The notes beneath the pieces are model-generated. The model saw nothing but the letters and a program-made list of their open reading frames with translations, searched no databases and was not told where the DNA came from. A stretch of 64,000 nt of DNA, taken from assembly GCA_026826555.1 (NCBI GenBank), contig JAKSZT010000142.1:896075-960074 (forward strand), in the 5' to 3' direction. Shown here piece after piece: positions 48,676 to 60,933 of the stretch. The stretch is from Tolypeutes matacus. Lineage: Eukaryota > Chordata > Mammalia > Cingulata > Chlamyphoridae. How positions within the stretch are numbered: the stretch's first letter is position 1; each line of letters opens with the position of its first letter. The translations under genes were made by a program, and so were the position numbers.

Positions 48676-48812
48676 GAGGGAGAGGTCATGACTCAAGTGG
48701 TTAAGCACTTGCTTCACACATGGAAGGTCCCTTGTTCGGTTCCCAGTGCTTTCTAAAAATAACAAAAACGGACAACAAGCAAAAGAAATGAAAAAAAAAA
48801 AAAAAAAAAAAC
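48676..48812 (+). mobile_element. DAS-type SINE
   Basis: GGGAGAGGTCATGACTCAAG start, tRNA-like head with B-box-like TTGTTCGGTTCCC, an AACAAAAACGGACAACAAGC tail segment and a 21-base poly(A) at 48791-48811. It inserted immediately after the 28S retrocopy. Confidence 0.8.
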
Positions 48813-48819
48813 CAACTCA

Positions 48820-48915
48820 GGGGAGCCAATGTGGCTCAGTGGTTGAGCACCGGCTTCCCCCATGCTGGATTCTGGGTTTAATCCTTGGCCACCAGTACCT
48901 CAAATAAAAAAAGAG
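48820..48915 (+). mobile_element. DAS-type SINE, short
   Basis: GGGGAGCCAATGTGGCTCAG start with A box TGGCTCAGTGGTTGAG and B-box-like GGGTTTAATCC, ending in an A-rich tail. It follows the preceding SINE head to tail, with only eight bases between the poly(A) and its start. Confidence 0.75.
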
Positions 48916-50805
48916 AAAATTATGGAGATTCCCATATACCTCAACCCTTGCCCCTCTCACATTTTCCCCTATTAATGATATCTTACATGTGTATGGTACA
49001 TTTGGTACAATTGATGAACAAATATTGAAGCACTGCTACTAATCATGGTCAATAGTTTACATCATAGTTTACACTTTGCAATGAACAATTTTATAGGTTT
49101 TGACAAAATGTATAATGACCTGTATCTGTCCTTGCAAAATCATGCAGAACAATTTCAATGCCCTAAAAATCCCTTATGTTCTACCTATTCTTTCCCCTTC
49201 ACTGGGAACCTATGGTAACCAATAAGTTTAAAATTTTTAAGAACAAGGTTCGTAGTTACATGAATCAATATTGAGGACTGGACTTATTGGTCTGTTTTCT
49301 GTTATTAGGCACTGCCTATGTACTCAAGAGATTCTTTTCCCTCAATTTAAGAATGTAGCAGGACTCCCCAGGATGGAAATTTAATAATTTGTTGTTTATT
49401 GTGTAGGTCTCCACCCACTGAAATAACACCCCATGACCACATGGACACATTCATTTTCCATAGACGCATGCCCCAAGTGCACCCTTTCCCATACATCCCC
49501 CCACCACCAACAACCTGCACCTACCATATTCACCAAAAGAACATTCCCACCATTGTATTTTCAACCACAGACCTACACCTTCTCAGAGTTCACCTGTTCC
49601 TCCAGCCCTTCCCCCAGTTCCATGGATAGCCCAACCCAACCCCCCCAACTCTACTCACCCTCACATTCCAGCACCATTGATCTCACTCACATCCCTACAC
49701 CCCCACCCCCACCCACTGCCCAACCACCTTATTCTACCTTATCATAGGTTCTTCCCAGTTTGAGCATCAACTCACCACTCTACTCCTTTTCTGTCCCCTG
49801 GTAATCTATCTTCCAGACTCTATCTCTGTAAGTCTGCTCAATATGCTTAGACCATATCAGTGCGTTCATGCAATATTTGTCCTTTAGTGACTGGCTTACT
49901 TCACTCAACATAAGATCTTCAAGATTCATTCATTTAGTCACGTGTGACAATACTTTATTCCTTCTTACAGCTGAGTAATATTCCATTGCATGTATATACC
50001 ACATTTTACTTATCCAGTATCTGTTAATGGACCCTCAGGTTGCTTCCAACTCTTGACAGCAGTGAATTATGTAGGCTATGAACATTGGAGTGTCCCTGCT
50101 TTCAATTCTTCTGGGTATATGCCTAGTAGTGGGATTGCTGGATCATATGACAATTCTATTGTTAGCTTCCTGAGGAACTGCCAAACCGACCTCCACAATG
50201 ACTGCACCATTCTACATTCCCACCAGCAGTGGATGAGTTTTCCCTTTTCTCCACATCCTCTCTAGTACTAGCAGTTTTCTGCTTTTTTTTTTTTTTAAAT
50301 AGACACCAGTCTAACAGGTGTAAGATGATATCTCATTCAAGTTTTGACTTGCATTTCCTTAATATCTAGTGATGTTGAGCATCTTTTCATGTGCCTTTAT
50401 AGACATTTGTATTTCTTTTTTTGGAAAAATGTTTATTCAAATCTCTTAACCATTTTTTAATGGGTTGGTTTTCTTTTTATTTTCATGAAGTAGGATTTCT
50501 TTATATGTTCTGGATATTAGACCCTAGTGGATAAAGTGATTCTCAAATATTTTCTCCTAATCAGTAGGTTGCTTTTTCACTTTCTTGACAACCTGCTTTG
50601 AAGTCAAAAGTTTTTAATTTTAAGAAGATCCCAATTTATCTATTTCTTTCATTACTCATGCTTAGGGTATAAAGTTTATGAAACCATTTCCTAATACAAG
50701 ATCATGAAGAGGGTGAAACTATCTCATTCTCATGGATATGGATATCCAGTTCTCCCATCACTGTTTGTTGAAGAGGCTATTCTGTCTCAGTTGAGTGGGC
50801 CATAC

Positions 50806-51815
50806 CATTTCTTATGGGAGGAGAGAGAAGGATGTGTTTCTGAATTTTCCTTCTTCAGTTAGGTACCCTATGATTCCATTCAGCACTGTACTCTAGTCTA
50901 CAAGCTTTGTGCACGTTAGTCCAGAGCCACAAGGTGTCAGGCTAAGCCTCACTATATTATTCAACCTGACTGAAGCCTTGGGTTTGGAAGTAGTACATTC
51001 ACTGTCCATGCTCTACAAACTGAGACTGGGAGTACTTCAGAGCATATATCTAGAGTAATGTTATAAAGAGTAACTATGTTTCTGCTCTATATTCAGTGCT
51101 AACTCATGGGCACTCCAAATTTTGTACTTTGCACCAGCCCTGGGAGTATCTGGGAGTCCACAGTATGTTTCAAAACCTTTTCACACTCAACTCAATGATT
51201 TACTTTCAGAAAACATCTGTTGTTTCTTGGCAATCTTGTAGCTATCTAGCTTCCTTAATATAAACTTCTTGGTATTACAATAGTCTGCATACTTCCAAAT
51301 CTGTCCCAATCCCTTTATATTTAGTGTAAGCTGAAAAGTAGCTCAAACACGAGTCCTCCATGAAACCACATCTCTCCAGGAAGCTGTTGGAAAATCATCC
51401 TCTCTGAAAAAGTTATTTTCCCCACAAGTTACACACACATTTCTCAACTATTTGTTTAGGCACTGTATTTTAGTTTCCATTACTCTTCAACTCTTCCTGC
51501 ATTTTTCACTCTACTTTATCTTTTCTCTTCTACCTTTTTCGATGTTCTCTTCTAACAATTGCCATGGTAACTGAGGCTCTATGACATCTCTAGTGAGCTT
51601 CCTGTCAGACTTGTGCTCAGTTGTCTTTAGTAGTTAGCTGGCATCATTCAGTAAAGCTCTGGGAGTGATCCAACTACTTAAGCCTGAATGGGCCAGGCTC
51701 TAAATGAGGCACTAAGCTCATTTACTGTCAAGAAAGACAAATTATTTCTGTGTGAAGGGAATAGAAAGAAACAAAAAAACCCACCTTTCCTTTGGAATAA
51801 GAAGCATTTAATTTT
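50806..51815. other. Intergenic, no gene seen
   Basis: Single-copy-like sequence with no recognised repeat or conserved frame. Confidence 0.5.
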
Positions 51816-51819
51816 AACA

Positions 51820-51985
51820 AAGGACTATAGTTAATAGTACCATTAAATATATTTTATCAGTTGGAACAAATGTCCCACAGTAATGAAAGGTGTTAATAAT
51901 GGGGGGGGGTATATGGGGATATTTCCTGTATGATTTCATTGTAAAAGAACTTCTCTAATAAAAGCCAAAAATTAATTTTAAAAAT
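51820..51985 (+). mobile_element. L1 3'UTR fragment, sense
   Basis: GGACTATAGTTAATAGTAC, a GGTGTTAATAATGGG run and CTTCTCTAATAAAAG parallel the L1 3'UTR end at 11140-11310. It contains a ten-base G run at 51900. Confidence 0.6.
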
Positions 51986-52074
51986 AGGAAATCCAAGTAT
52001 ATCTGTGGTTGTTTCAAGCTGTGTGTACCCAAAAAGGCATGCTTCTAAATTTAATCTATTCCTGTGCATATGAC

Positions 52075-52181
52075 CCATTTGTAAGTAGATCTTTTTGATG
52101 AGACAATCTTGGTTAAGGTATGAACCATCTCATTCAGGATAGGTCTTAATCCTTTTACTGGAGTCCTTTATGAATGGAATG

Positions 52182-52224
<43 letters not shown>

Positions 52225-52490
52225 AGCCACCTAACTAAGGAGCTGAAAGTTATGAAACCTGGAAGAGAAAGGAAAGACCAGCAAACATGACCATGTGCCT
52301 TGCCAAGTGGCTGAAGACAAAGTATCGCTGGCAGCTGGTCTCCAGGAAGAAGCATCACCTTGATGATGCCTTGAATTGGACATTCTCAAGACCTCCAACT
52401 GTAAGCTTATAAATTCACATTGTTTATAGCCAACCCATTTCATGCTATCTGCTTTCAGGAGCCTAGGATACTAGAAGACTACCTGAAGCA
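52075..52490 (+). mobile_element. LTR-like interspersed repeat, unclassified
   Basis: Landmarks are GTCCTTTATGAATGGAATGATTACAG, then a GA microsatellite, GAACCTGGAAGAGAAAGG-like text, CACCTTGATGATGCCTTGAA, AACTGTAAGCTTATAAATTC and CCAACCCATTTC. This looks like a MaLR- or ERVL-type LTR with its A/T-rich 3' end, but I could not define the termini. Confidence 0.4.
52187..52222 (+). repeat. GA microsatellite
   Basis: Eighteen uninterrupted AG units inside the LTR-like repeat. Likely polymorphic in length. Confidence 0.9.
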
Positions 52491-52950
52491 AATTTGTTTC
52501 TGAATAGGTCTCTAGATTTGGTCACTGGGTTGAAATTAGCACCTGAAACTAATTGGATTGGAGTGGTCCTCTTGAGGTGAGACCATTGTCCTCAGATTCC
52601 CTTCTTTTCAGGTCAGAACAGTTTGGAGGCATGAAGAGATATCTGGGACCTGCCCTTTCACCTTGCTTTCTTGGGAGTAATATGTAAGGTTCAGAAGTTT
52701 CTCATGTTTCCTTCTGTAATTTGGGAGGGGAGAGACGAGGCTCTCTGTACATACTGTCATTTAAAAACTAATCTTAGATAAATAATTTACAATCTTTTGA
52801 AGTTGATATACATTACAATTTGATTTTTACCACTCTGTTCCTATACTTCTCTGCTTCCATCCAATATGTTGATCATTGTAAAATTAATTTTCAAGAAAAG
52901 TGAATTTAATACAATTTTTCAGAATCCTTTTGAGTCTCACAGCCACCTGT

Positions 52951-54185
52951 ATTAAAAATATTTTATTGAAGTAATCATGCATACATGAACATATGTAAAC
53001 AATAAATGTATAATTAAAGTTGTGAGTTTACAAAACAAGCATGCATATTTTCATACAGGGCACTCACACTATGAAAAAAAATCATCAAATATTACTACTA
53101 ACTATAGCCCATATCTTACATTTGGTATATTTTCCCCCCAATCCAACAATTATTAACACCCTGTATTAGCATTATATACTTGTTATAGTTCATGAGAGAT
53201 TCTTCTCATAATTGTCCTTTTAATTACAGTCTATCTTCTACCACCTGATTCCCTGTGTTATATATCCCCAGATTTTATACAATCATTCAAAGTGTGCACT
53301 CAGTGGTTCTCATTTTCATCATAGAGTTGTGCTATCATCACCTCAGTCAATTTTAGAATGTTTTTGTTTCACCAAAAGGAAAAAAACCATACCTCCTTAT
53401 ACCCCCCCTATAGTTGTTCCTTAGAATTGATATAAAATCTTCTTTGTCATTACTGCAAAAATATTACAATATTACTGTTAAGTATACTCCATAAGTTATA
53501 TTAGTTGTAATTTTCCCGTGTATCACCATATTCTTAACACTTGTAAAAGAAGAACATTCTTATATTTATACTGTTAGCCACAATCTTCATCCACCACTGA
53601 AATCACTATGTTATACATGCCCTAGATTATTCTCTAGTTCCTTTTCAATTGACATTACTTCCATAGTCTATTCATTTCAGTCACAATCTTATTTATAAAT
53701 CAGCAGTATTAGGTATACTCACTATAATGCACTGCCATCAACTCTATTCATTTCCACACAATTGCAATAAACCTTATTAAAAATTCTGCATGCATTAATC
53801 ATCAGCTCCCATTCTCAACCCACATTTTGTTTCTTAGTAACCTATATTCTAGGTTTACCTCCATGAGTTTACTCATTGTATTTAGTAATATTAATGAGAT
53901 CACACAAAATTTGTCCTTTTGTGTCTGTCTTATTTCACTAAACATAATACCCTCAAGGTTCATCCAAGTTGTCATAATCATCACTGTTTCATTTCTCCTT
54001 TCAGCTGAATAGTATTCCATTGTATTTCTATACCACATTTTGTTTAGCCATTCATCAGTTGATGGACACTTAGGCTGGTTCCATATTTCAGCAATTGTGA
54101 ATAATTTTGCTATGAACATCAATGTGCAAATGTGAGTCCACACCTTGCTTTCAGTTCTTCTGAATATATTCCTAGTAATGGGATG
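52951..54185 (-). mobile_element. Antisense L1 3' end
   Basis: It closely follows 23665-24960. The 3'UTR starts ATTTTATTGAAGTAATCATG, passes GTATCACCATAT and CATCCACCAC, and reaches the reversed ORF2 C-terminus (about 53880-54180; minus-strand residues QPKCPSTDEWLNKMWY). It is 5'-truncated at about 54185. Confidence 0.75.
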
Positions 54186-54671
54186 TCACATCCACCTTTT
54201 ATGTAACTCTTCATATTTTAGGTTTTTCTCAAGTCATATTGGTAAATACCTAAGTCAGAATACATTTAGCAAAGATAATATTTTGATAAATTAGGCAATT
54301 GCTTATGCTAAGTGAATGTTTAGCAAATACCTATCTTGGTAGAACTATGCTGAAAAAGTCTTGCCCCCATAACTCACTCCATTATTTCCACCGCTTTTGC
54401 CCCTTCTACACATGTCGTCTTTAGAACAGTGATTTGTGACTTCTTTCCCTTATTGAAATATTTCTAAAAGTTAATTACTTTTGAAGAAGTGCTTTTTTTT
54501 CATACATGTGTAACTGCATGTTTACTACACCAAAACTTGAGAAAATGTATCAACAAAAAGAAAATGATATAGCCATTTAACATTGCAGGTAGTACTTTCC
54601 ATTTACATATATAGCAGAGCGATATTTTTACTTAAAATGTGAAACTTATATGTTTCATATTTCTTATATTT

Positions 54672-54738
54672 AAAAATATGTATATATGCATGTATATGTA
54701 TGTGTATACACACATGCACACATATATATGTATATTTG
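54672..54738 (+). repeat. TATG/TACA-rich simple repeat
   Basis: Alternating purine-pyrimidine tract of ATGTATAT and ACACACAT units, about 65 bases. Confidence 0.7.
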
Positions 54739-54744
54739 GAGGCT

Positions 54745-55400
54745 ATGTTCTTGACACAATCTCTCATGAACCTTTCTCTTATTCAATATAAAACTTCATA
54801 ATTGTTAATTATTGCATGATATTTCACTTGTATATAAAGAATATAATGTATTTTACTAATTTTCTTTTGTTGGCCATTTAAATGGTTTGCATTTTTTTTT
54901 CTCTTCAAGACAACTCTGTGATGATGTTTTCTTAGAATAACTTATTTGAAGTTGAATTGCTTGATAAAATCTATAGTATTTTTAGGCTCCCTTATAATAC
55001 TTATCTTCAAATTGCCCGACTGACATGTTGTATACCTCCCATTCTGACCAGAACCTTTCCAACACTAGTATCTTATTGTTTCTGTGGTTAATAACTTTCT
55101 TAATAGTTAACCTGAACTTAAAAACAAGTAGTATTCTGTCATTTTGCCTCTTTTCTTTATGGATTGCTAATTCATAATTTTTATCTCATTTTTCTCTGGG
55201 TATTTTTTTCTTGTGAATTTGAAGTAATAATTTATAATTTATAGATGTTAACTTTTACTTATCCTATATGTGATATTTATACATTTACTTCTTTCATGTA
55301 ATTTTTACCACATAAGTATTAGTGTTTCTTTTTCATATTTATCAATATTTTCTCCCAATTTAATTATTTTTGTCTACCTTTCTCTTGATTTTATGTTTAG
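54745..55400 (-). mobile_element. Old degenerate antisense L1
   Basis: Traces of the reversed ORF2 end: TTGGCCATTTAAATGGTTTGC, GAATTGCTTGATAAAATC, CAAATTGCCCGACTGACATG and CAACACTAGTATCTTATTG. They fit an ancient L1M-type fragment with heavy divergence. Its limits are uncertain. Confidence 0.5.
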
Positions 55401-55822
55401 CAAATCATCCACATCCATGACTACATCCTTTTGTCAAGGGTGTTTTCTTTATCACTGTGAAGAGAAAACCTTGAATAAACAATAATATATTTACTTTTGC
55501 CTAGATTGTTAAAACCAGTAACAGGCAGAAAAAAAGAAAGTACTTCACAGAAAGGAAGCTGTCTTTTTGGGACAGTGGATATTCTGCTTACTCTGATGGT
55601 GAATTGCAAAAGGACTTACCCAGAGCTGATAAGGAAACTGAAATTACATGAGGAACACTAACTAATCAAATCAGAACAAGGTTTAAATACTAAATTTCAC
55701 TGGGAACTGTCCTGTTCCCCTTGTTGACAGGACCCCTTCTTTTTCATTTCTTTCTAGTCATGGATGATGATCAGCTGTGCTGGCTGTTGAAAATACTGAA
55801 GTCACTACATAGCAGTTGGTGA
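55401..55822. other. No gene seen; left flank of block 2 copy 2
   Basis: Sequence not shared with copy 1, so it lies outside the duplicated match. Confidence 0.45.
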
Positions 55823-57630
55823 CTAGCTGTTGCCCTTGTCCCCTGAGATCTCATCCTGCCTTCATGCCACACGTTCCCTTGGGAGGCCATAGACCTCTCC
55901 AGATTCAACAACTAAAGGATTAATGCCTGGAACATGGGGCATTAGGACCCTGCTTGCCCTTTTGAATGTGGTCCACTCTGATTGGACAGTACTTGTGCCA
56001 TTATTGTTAAATATTTTGAATATCACTAACACATCCATTAATCAAAAAGAGCTAACGTTTGGGCTGTCAATGTTATTTTTCTAATAAATGTTATCTTTAA
56101 GACCTGAAGAGGTTTTTAACTTCTTTGCTTGAAAAATTTACTGGAATGAAAGGACAAGTTTGTTTGCTTTCCAGGAATAGTACCTCCTTATGGAAATATA
56201 GGCTTGTTAATTGTTCATGAAGCTTTAATATCAACCATGTATATATCCCCTTTCTTTCTTTTCTCTCAACATAGACATCCTCTGTGAAAAAAATTCTAAG
56301 CACAGAGGAGGTAATGAAATTTATATTTTTCTTAGTTTGGTGGGATGATCTCACTAAAAAGGTAAAATTTGGTCCAAGATTTGAAGTATTTGAGGGAGTA
56401 AGAAATATAGTTAGCTGGGGATAGAGGGTTCTTGGTAAATGTCAGGAGACATGATTGTATCAGGCATGTTTAAGAAACAGCACAGAGTCTTCATCTCTTT
56501 CTCTTACAGCAACTATTTCGATATTGCTCCCTCTTCTACTACACCATTAAATGACCATTGTGAAAAGAACCAATAACATCCAAGTTATTAAAACTTAAAG
56601 ACAATAAAATATTTTCCTCTTTCTTTTCTCAGTCAAAATAATCACTTTTGCTCACTCCTTGAAATATTCTTTTCCTTTCACTTTAATAACAAAGCACTCT
56701 CCTCAACAAAATACTAGCAAACCAAATCCCAAAGCACATTAAAAGAATTATATACCATGATCAAGTGGGTTTATCCCTGTTATGCAAAGGGGGGGGTGGT
56801 TCAACATAAGAAAATCAGTTAATGTAAAGCACCACATTAGTGCAATGAAGAGGAAAAATGCATATTATCATCTCTATTGATGCAGAAAAGGCATTTGACA
56901 AAATCCAGCACCCCTTCTTGATAAAAACACTTAGAAAAATAGGAAAAGAAGGAAACATCCTCAACATGTTAAAGCATATATATGAAAGTATTATGTAGCT
57001 AGCATTCTACTCAATGGTGAAAAACTAAAAGTTTTCTAAGATCAGGAATAAGATAAGAATGCCCACTGTCACTGTTGTTTTTCAACATTGTACGAGATGT
57101 TCTTGCCAATTAAGCAAGAAAGAGAAAGAAAAACATCCAGGTTGGAAAAGAAGAAGTAAAATTTTCCCTGTTAGCAGATGACATAATTTTATATATAGAA
57201 AATCTTGAAAAAAATCCTCAAGAAAACTCCTAAAGGTAATAAATGAATTCAGCAAATTGGCAGAGGACAAGATCAACACTCCTAAATCAGTAATGTTTCT
57301 ATATATAAGCAGTGAGCAATAAGAAGAAATCAAGGAAAAAAAATCCATTTATTATAGCAACTAAGAGGTTCAAATGTCTAGAAATAAATCTAACCAAAGA
57401 TAGAAACAATGTGTACACAGAAAACTAAAAAACATTGCTAAAATCAAAGAAGTCCTAGATAAATGTAAGGACATTGCATGCAATGAATTGGAAGACTATA
57501 TTTGTTAAGACGTCAATTCTATCCAAAGTGATTCATTGATTCAACATAATCCCAATCAAAATTCAAGAACATTCTTTCCAGAAGTGGAAGAGCCAGTTAT
57601 GACCAGACAACAAAGAAAAACAAATGAGCA

Positions 57631-57825
57631 GGGAGTGGATGTGGCCTCAAGCAGTTGAGGGCTTGCCTCCCACATGGAAGATCCTGGGTTTGGTTCTGGG
57701 TGCCTCCTAAAGAAAAAAAAAAACAAGTAGATAACAAGCAGACAATGATCAAAAAGCAAAGAGCAGAGAACAAGCAAAAACAACAAGCAAACAATGAGCA
57801 AACAAATGAGGGAGCCATCTGGGGA
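57631..57825 (+). mobile_element. DAS-type SINE with unit-repeat tail
   Basis: GGGAGTGGATGTGGCCTCAA start, tRNA-like head with B-box-like GGGTTTGGTTC, then a body ending GGTGCCTCCTAAAG. The tail is built from repeated AACAAGCAGACAATGA / AACAAGCAAACAATGAGCA units and closes with GGGAGCCATCTGGGG. This tail is the clearest sign of the armadillo DAS family. It is absent from copy 1, where about 90 bases of L1 are present that are missing here. Confidence 0.85.
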
Positions 57826-58205
57826 GGGACATATTAAAAAACAACAACAGTATGGTAATTTCACAAAGACAGACTTATAGACCAATGAAATCGAATTAAG
57901 AGATCAGAAATCAACCTTCACATTTAAGGACATTGGATTTTTGACAAGGGAGCAAAGACCACTCAATCAGGAAAGAATAATCTCTTCAACAAATGGTTCT
58001 GGGAAAGCTGTATCTCCATCTGCGAAAGAATGAGGGAGGAACCTTACCTCACACTTTATACAAAAGTCAATTCAAAATGGATCAAAGACCTAAATATGAG
58101 AGCTAGAACCATCAAACTCCTAGAAGAAAATGCAGGGAGACATTTTCAATGCTTCCAATGGTGTCTTAGACTTTATACCCAAAGCAGAAAATAAAATGAA
58201 AAAAA

Positions 58206-58226
58206 TTATATATATATATATATATA
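58206..58226 (+). repeat. TA microsatellite
   Basis: About ten TA units. The equivalent site in copy 1 (about 10042) has only a short ATATATAT run. Confidence 0.85.
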
Positions 58227-59699
58227 CTTGGGACTTCATCAAAATTAAAAGCTTTCAGGCCTCAAAGTACTTTATGTGTAAGTAAAACAATTTACACAAA
58301 TAGGAAAAAATATTAGGATGCCACATATTCATTAAAAATTTAATATTCAGAATGTATAAGAAAATTTTCAACTTAACTCTTAGAAAATGGGTAAATGGCT
58401 TGAATAGACATTTCCCTAAAGAAAATATACAATTGGCCAAAAACCACATGGAAGTTGCTCAATATCATTATCCATCAGGGAAATGCAAATCAAAATCATA
58501 GTGATATACCATTTTAGACCCACTAGAATGGCTATAACTAAAAAATACGAACAAACAGGAAATTGCAAGTACTGGGGAGGATGTGGAGAAAAAGGAGCAC
58601 ATTGATTGTTGATAGCAATGTAAAAAGGTACAGCCACTGTGGAAGACAGTTTGGCAGCTCCTCAGAAAGTTATGTAGAATTAACATTTGACCAAGTAATC
58701 TCACTTTTAGGCATATACCCAAAGGAATTGAAAACAGGGACTTGAGCAGATATTTGCACACTAATGTTCATAGTGCATTATTCAAATTAGCAAAAGATGG
58801 AAGCAATCTAAACTTCCATCAACTGATGAATGGATAAACAAAATGTGGCATATACATACAATAGAATATTATTCAACCATAAAAAAAGAATGAGGTTCTG
58901 ATACATGTGCCAACATGGATGAACTTTGAAGACACCATGTTGAGTAAAATAAGCCAGACACAAAAGGACTAATATTGTATGACCTCATATGCAATTAGAA
59001 TAAGCAACCTCATAGAGTCTGCATCTAGAATATAGGTTACCATGGGATGGGGTGAGGATAGGGATTGGGAAGTAAGACTTAATATATACAGGGTACCTAT
59101 TTGGAATGATGGAAATGTTTTTGTAACCAAAGTTGGTGATGCTAGCACAACATTGTGAATGTAATTAACAGCACTGAAATATATGTCTGAATGTGGTTAA
59201 AAGGGGTAATGTTAAGCTGTATACATGGTAATAGAATATATATTTTTAAAAATCCATGAAATTGCATGCACTACACAAACGTGATACCTATATTAAACCA
59301 TTGACTATCTATAGTTAATAATACAATTATAAAAATGTGCTTCTACCAATTTTAACAAATGTGCCACACCAATGCAAGGTGTGATAAGGTGGTACAAGAA
59401 ATGGAATTACATGCATTACACAAATTGCATAATAGAATAGAATAAGAGAATAAATATTCTATTCATAATAGAATAAAAAAATCCATGAACTTGCATGCAC
59501 TACACAAACGTGATACCTAAATCAAACCATAGACTATAGTTAATAGTACAATTATAAAAATGTGCTTCTACCAATTTTAACAAATATGTCACACCAGTGC
59601 AAGGCATAATAGGGTGGTATATGACAATCCTGTATTTTATGCATGATTACTCAGTAAACCCACAACTTCTCTAATGAAAAAAAGAGTAGGCTAGATCAG

Positions 59700-59790
59700 T
59701 TTAGCTCACTACTATATTTCCTAAAATGCATAGCACAGAGCCTGGCACATAGCAGGTGCTCAACAAATTCATGTTGAATAAATGAATAAA
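59700..59790 (+). mobile_element. LINE L2 3' end fragment, duplicate
   Basis: GCATAGCACAGAGCCTGGCA, GCAGGTGCTCAACAAATTC and a TGAATAAATGAATAAATGA tail. It is closer to the L2 consensus than the copy at 11318. Confidence 0.65.
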
Positions 59791-59959
59791 TGAAAGTAAT
59801 AATGACGTTTACCATTGACGTTTACCATTGGCATTTACAATGTTTTCTGTTTTGTCAAATATTGTGAGGATACTGAGAAATAGGAACTCATGTAATTAAG
59901 CTGGGAGGTAAATTGGTTGAACCACAATGCATGTAACATCAGTATCTTGTAAATTTGAT

Positions 59960-60490
59960 GAATGGCATGCCCAGTAATTCCATCTCTTGATATATATCAT
60001 TTGCTTATGTGCAAATGGAAATAAAATACAACAATGTTCATTGCAGTATTGTTTGTAGCAACATTTAAAAAATGCAAAAATAAGAACATAGAAGCAACAG
60101 CAAAATCAGCCATAAAAAGGAACAACCAAAGCAATTGAAAATTATCTGAATATTCAACAACTGAAGAATAGATAAATAAGTTTTGGCCCATGTATATGAT
60201 GAAAATACAGTAGTTAAGATGAATAAGAATTACATGTAAAGACATATAAGAAAAATAAAGGAAGAAAAGCAAAAAGTAAAAATAAGAGAAAAAAAGAAAA
60301 TACAAATGAAATAAATTGAAAAAATAAAAAAGAACTGCATGTATAAACATAGCTAATTAAAAAATATATTGTTGAGAATACTACATGTGTGTAATAGAAA
60401 GCTTTCATATGTATGCATTGTAACATTATTATACCTATGCACATAAATTAGCAATAGAAAGAATAGTTTTTTTCTGATTTTTAAAAGATA
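59960..60490 (+). mobile_element. Old L1 3' fragment, duplicate
   Basis: Duplicate of 11560-11990, lengthened by the A-rich insertion between 60239 and 60330. Confidence 0.55.
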
Positions 60491-60497
60491 TAACGGT

Positions 60498-60933
60498 ATC
60501 TGACTTTGTTTTTCCAGGGCTTCTGTGATCAATACCACAACCTGATTGGCTTAAACAAGTGGCATCAGTCGTCTCATGGTTTTGGAGGCTAGAAGTCCAA
60601 TAGAAAGGTGTTGCCAGGCTTTGCTTTCTCCCAGAGTCTGTAGCAATTTGGTGCTGCCTTGCCAGCAATCTTTGGAGTTTCTTGGCTTCCTACACATATC
60701 TGCCTCCATCACATATTGATCTCTGTCTGCTCTGGCTTCTCCTAACTGCCTGCATTTGAATTCCCCTTGATTATAAGGACTTTAGTGATTTTGGATTCAG
60801 CTCACACTGATTTAATTTGACCTCATCCAAATAGGATATTTGAAAGTCCTATTTACAAATGAATTTACACCCACAGGACTAGGGGTTAGAACTTGAACCA
60901 GTCTTTGTGGGGGACATGATTTAATCCATAACA
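60498..60933 (+). mobile_element. MLT1-like MaLR LTR, duplicate
   Basis: Duplicate of 12005-12487 without the 51-bp insertion. GGAGGCTAGAAGTCCAA and the terminal ATCCATAACA are kept. Confidence 0.7.

Larger units (their letters stand above)
47125..50805 (-). mobile_element. Antisense L1 (3'UTR and ORF2 C-terminus), with insertions
   Basis: Plus-strand order is 3'UTR module 1 (47125-48461), inserted material (48469-48915), module 2 (48916-49830) and ORF2 C-terminus reversed (49840-50805). The last includes CCACAATGACTGCACCATTC, TAATGTTGAGC-type and TTTGTTGAAGAGGCTATTC. The 5' end is lost at about 50805. The arrangement repeats that of 25771-29700. The proline-rich open frames at 49399-49747 are a product of the C-rich 3'UTR. 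Confidence 0.7.
56700..59690 (+). mobile_element. 5'-truncated sense L1, duplicate copy
   Basis: Duplicate of 8645-11310 with the same 5' truncation point. The RT active-site box reads LADD at about 57173 (copy 1 has LADN), so it is slightly less decayed at that site. A SINE replaces about 100 bases of ORF2 at 57631, and the 3'UTR is partly duplicated. A TA microsatellite occupies 58206-58226. It cannot encode an active enzyme. Confidence 0.85.

Noticed and set aside
49399..49747. Proline- and histidine-rich frames resembling an extensin-like protein
   Set aside because: This is the C-rich part of an antisense L1 3'UTR; the same region at 28270-28500 is equally C-rich without the frame.
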